NCBI GenBank assembly: GCA_002068815.1
Contig: MWAC01000255.1
Coordinates: 1 to 5,348, forward strand
Reading direction: 5' to 3'
DNA length: 5,348 bases
DNA from: Firmicutes bacterium ADurb.Bin467
GTDB taxonomy: Bacteria > Bacillota > Clostridia > Christensenellales > Aristaeellaceae
Within the stretch, counting starts at the first letter, position 1, and each line of letters begins with the position of its first letter. Below, piece by piece: positions 3,763 to 5,348 of the stretch. Both the position numbers and the translations under genes were made by a program. Below the pieces are notes generated by a model. That model had not been told where the DNA came from, did no database searches, and was given only the letters and a program-made list of their open reading frames with translations.

Positions 3763-5348
3763 GTGGACTATCAGCTTAAATCAGCACAGCAAAAACAGGA
3801 ACTTCTGAACCGGCACAGGGTCGCGCACGACGCGGCGGTCCTGACCACCGATCAGGGCGTGCCCATCGCGAACACCGACGACTCTTTGAAGGCGGGCGCG
3901 CGCGGGCCGACGCTGATGGAGGACTTCCACTTTCGGGAAAAGCTGACGCATTTCGACCACGAGCGCATCCCCGAGCGCGTCGTGCACGCGCGCGGGTTCG
4001 GCGCGCACGGCTATTTTCAGGTGTATCAGTCGATGGCGCACCTGACGAAGGCGAAGTTCCTTTCGGACCCGGCCGTGCAGACGCCGGTGTTCGCGCGCTT
4101 TTCGACGGTCGTCGGCTCGCGCGGCTCGGCGGACACGGTGCGCGACGTCCGCGGCTTCGCGGTCAAGTTCTACACGTCCGAGGGCAACTACGACCTCGTC
4201 GGCAACAACATCCCGGTGTTTTTCATCCAGGACGCGATCAAGTTCCCCGACCTCGTGCACGCGATCAAGCCCGAGCCGATGAACGAGATTCCGCAGGCGT
4301 CCGCCGCGCACGACACGTTCTGGGACTTCGTCAGCAGCACGCCGGAGACCGCGCACATGGTCATGTGGCTGATGTCCGACCGCGCGATCCCGCGCAGCTA
4401 CCGCATGATGGAGGGCTTCGGCGTCAACACGTACAAGCTCGTCGACCAGCAGGGCACGTCCCGGTTCGTGAAATTCCACTGGAAGCCGGTGCTGGGCGTC
4501 CACTCGCTCGTCTGGGACGAGGCGCAGAAGCTCGCCGGCAAGGACCCGGACTTCCACCGCCGCGACCTCTGGGACGCGATCGAGTCCGGCGAGTACCCGG
4601 AGTACGAGTTGGGCATCCAGGTGATCGAGGCCGCGGACGAGCACAGGTTCGGCTTCGACATCCTCGACCCGACAAAATTCTGGCCCGAGGAACTGATCCC
4701 GGTCAAGCGCATCGGCAAGATGACGCTCAACAAAAACGTCGACAACTTCTTTGCCGAGACCGAGCAGGCCGCGTTCCACCCCGGCCACGTCGTGCCCGGC
4801 ATCGACTTCAGCAACGATCCGCTTTTGCAGGGTCGGCTGTTCTCGTACCTCGACACGCAGCTGATCCGCCTCGGCGGCCCGAACTTCCACGAGATTCCGA
4901 TCAACCGCCCGGTCGCGCAAGTCAACAACAACCAGCGCGACGGCTACCACCGGATGCAGATCGACCAGGGGAAGGTCAGCTACTCGCCGAACTTCCTGCA
5001 GATGAATTCGCCCATCCCGGCCTCGACGGCGGACGGGTACGTGCACATGGAGGAGAAGGTCGAGGGCGCCGTGGTGCGAGCGCGCAGCGAGACGTTCAAG
5101 GACTTCTTCGGCCAGGCGGCGCTGTTCTGGAACAGCCTTTCCGAGCCCGAGAAGCAGCACATACTCGACGCGTTCCAGTTCGAGGTCGGCAGCGTCAAGG
5201 ACCTGCGCATCCGCCAGAGGGTCGTCGACATGTTCGCAAACGTCGACCGCGACCTCGCGACTGAGATCGCAAACCTCGTCGGCGTCGCGGTCCCCGCGTC
5301 GGCCGCCGGAAAGCCCGGCTCGATGAAGTCCCCTGCGGTCAGCCAGCA
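3763..5348 (+). CDS. katE: Large-subunit (clade 2, HPII/KatE-like) heme catalase, 3' end beyond the window
   Basis: Heme catalases convert hydrogen peroxide to water and oxygen in the cytoplasm. 528 codons are visible with no stop. Counting from GTG 3763, the catalytic residues are His75 (RVVHARG), Asn148 (DLVGNN) and the proximal heme ligand Tyr362 (RLFSYLDTQ), with Arg358. All sit exactly 53 below the E. coli HPII numbers (128, 201, 415, 411), so the core aligns without gaps. HPII's His392, which links covalently to the proximal Tyr, is kept as His339 (AAFHPGH). Small-subunit catalases end near 480-500 residues; this one continues toward the position of HPII's C-terminal flavodoxin-like domain, which lies outside the window. 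GTG 3763 is preferred for its GGAGG 8 nt upstream; in-frame ATGs at 3730 and 3748 lack a good site. It follows the regulator gene by 64 bp. The symbol is by similarity. Confidence 0.93.
   Translation, partial: MDYQLKSAQQKQELLNRHRVAHDAAVLTTDQGVPIANTDDSLKAGARGPTLMEDFHFREKLTHFDHERIPERVVHARGFGAHGYFQVYQSMAHLTKAKFLSDPAVQTPVFARFSTVVGSRGSADTVRDVRGFAVKFYTSEGNYDLVGNNIPVFFIQDAIKFPDLVHAIKPEPMNEIPQASAAHDTFWDFVSSTPETAHMVMWLMSDRAIPRSYRMMEGFGVNTYKLVDQQGTSRFVKFHWKPVLGVHSLVWDEAQKLAGKDPDFHRRDLWDAIESGEYPEYELGIQVIEAADEHRFGFDILDPTKFWPEELIPVKRIGKMTLNKNVDNFFAETEQAAFHPGHVVPGIDFSNDPLLQGRLFSYLDTQLIRLGGPNFHEIPINRPVAQVNNNQRDGYHRMQIDQGKVSYSPNFLQMNSPIPASTADGYVHMEEKVEGAVVRARSETFKDFFGQAALFWNSLSEPEKQHILDAFQFEVGSVKDLRIRQRVVDMFANVDRDLATEIANLVGVAVPASAAGKPGSMKSPAVSQ

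Noticed and set aside
3781..5160. A 459-codon minus-strand open frame across the catalase gene
   Set aside because: It is antisense to an unambiguous catalase with all catalytic residues, and its product is biased Arg/Val/Asp sequence without a domain.

Overview
The window is about 62-65% GC by eye, with strong GGAGG-type ribosome binding sites and near-perfect sigma-70/SigA promoters. It looks like a high-GC Bacillota/Clostridia-like or related anaerobic bacterium. This is a tentative inference: the substrate-binding protein has no lipobox cysteine, which fits a diderm cell better than a classical Gram-positive one. No rRNA, tRNA, CRISPR array or insertion sequence is visible.

Left half, minus strand: a sugar importer operon of the CUT2 (ribose/galactose/autoinducer-2-like) ABC class. 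A complete secreted substrate-binding protein gene (2254 to 1304) is followed by a two-NBD ATPase gene (1237 to 1, cut off at its C-terminus). The permease is presumably beyond the left edge. A very strong GC hairpin sits between the two genes.

Middle, about 2255-2651: a 397-bp divergent control region with back-to-back promoters, one to the left for the transporter and one to the right for a LacI-family regulator. The transporter promoter implies an unusually long leader of about 260 nt. Within it is a perfect 17-bp inverted repeat (arms 2383-2399 and 2411-2427). Each arm carries a LacI-type operator-like element with a central CpG, and the two element centres are 31 bp apart, close to three helical turns. 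Nearby are helically phased T-tracts, a C-rich/G-poor stretch and a second perfect palindrome just before the substrate-binding protein gene.

Right half, plus strand: a complete LacI-family regulator gene (2652-3698), then after 64 bp a large-subunit (clade 2, HPII/KatE-like) heme catalase gene that runs off the right edge. The catalase ribosome binding site lies in the 3' arm of a predicted hairpin.

Working model (inference): the LacI-type protein senses the imported sugar or a derivative, and controls the divergent transporter and perhaps itself and the catalase through the paired operators. The genes belong to familiar families. The unusual part is the architecture of the control region and the placement of the catalase behind a sugar regulator.
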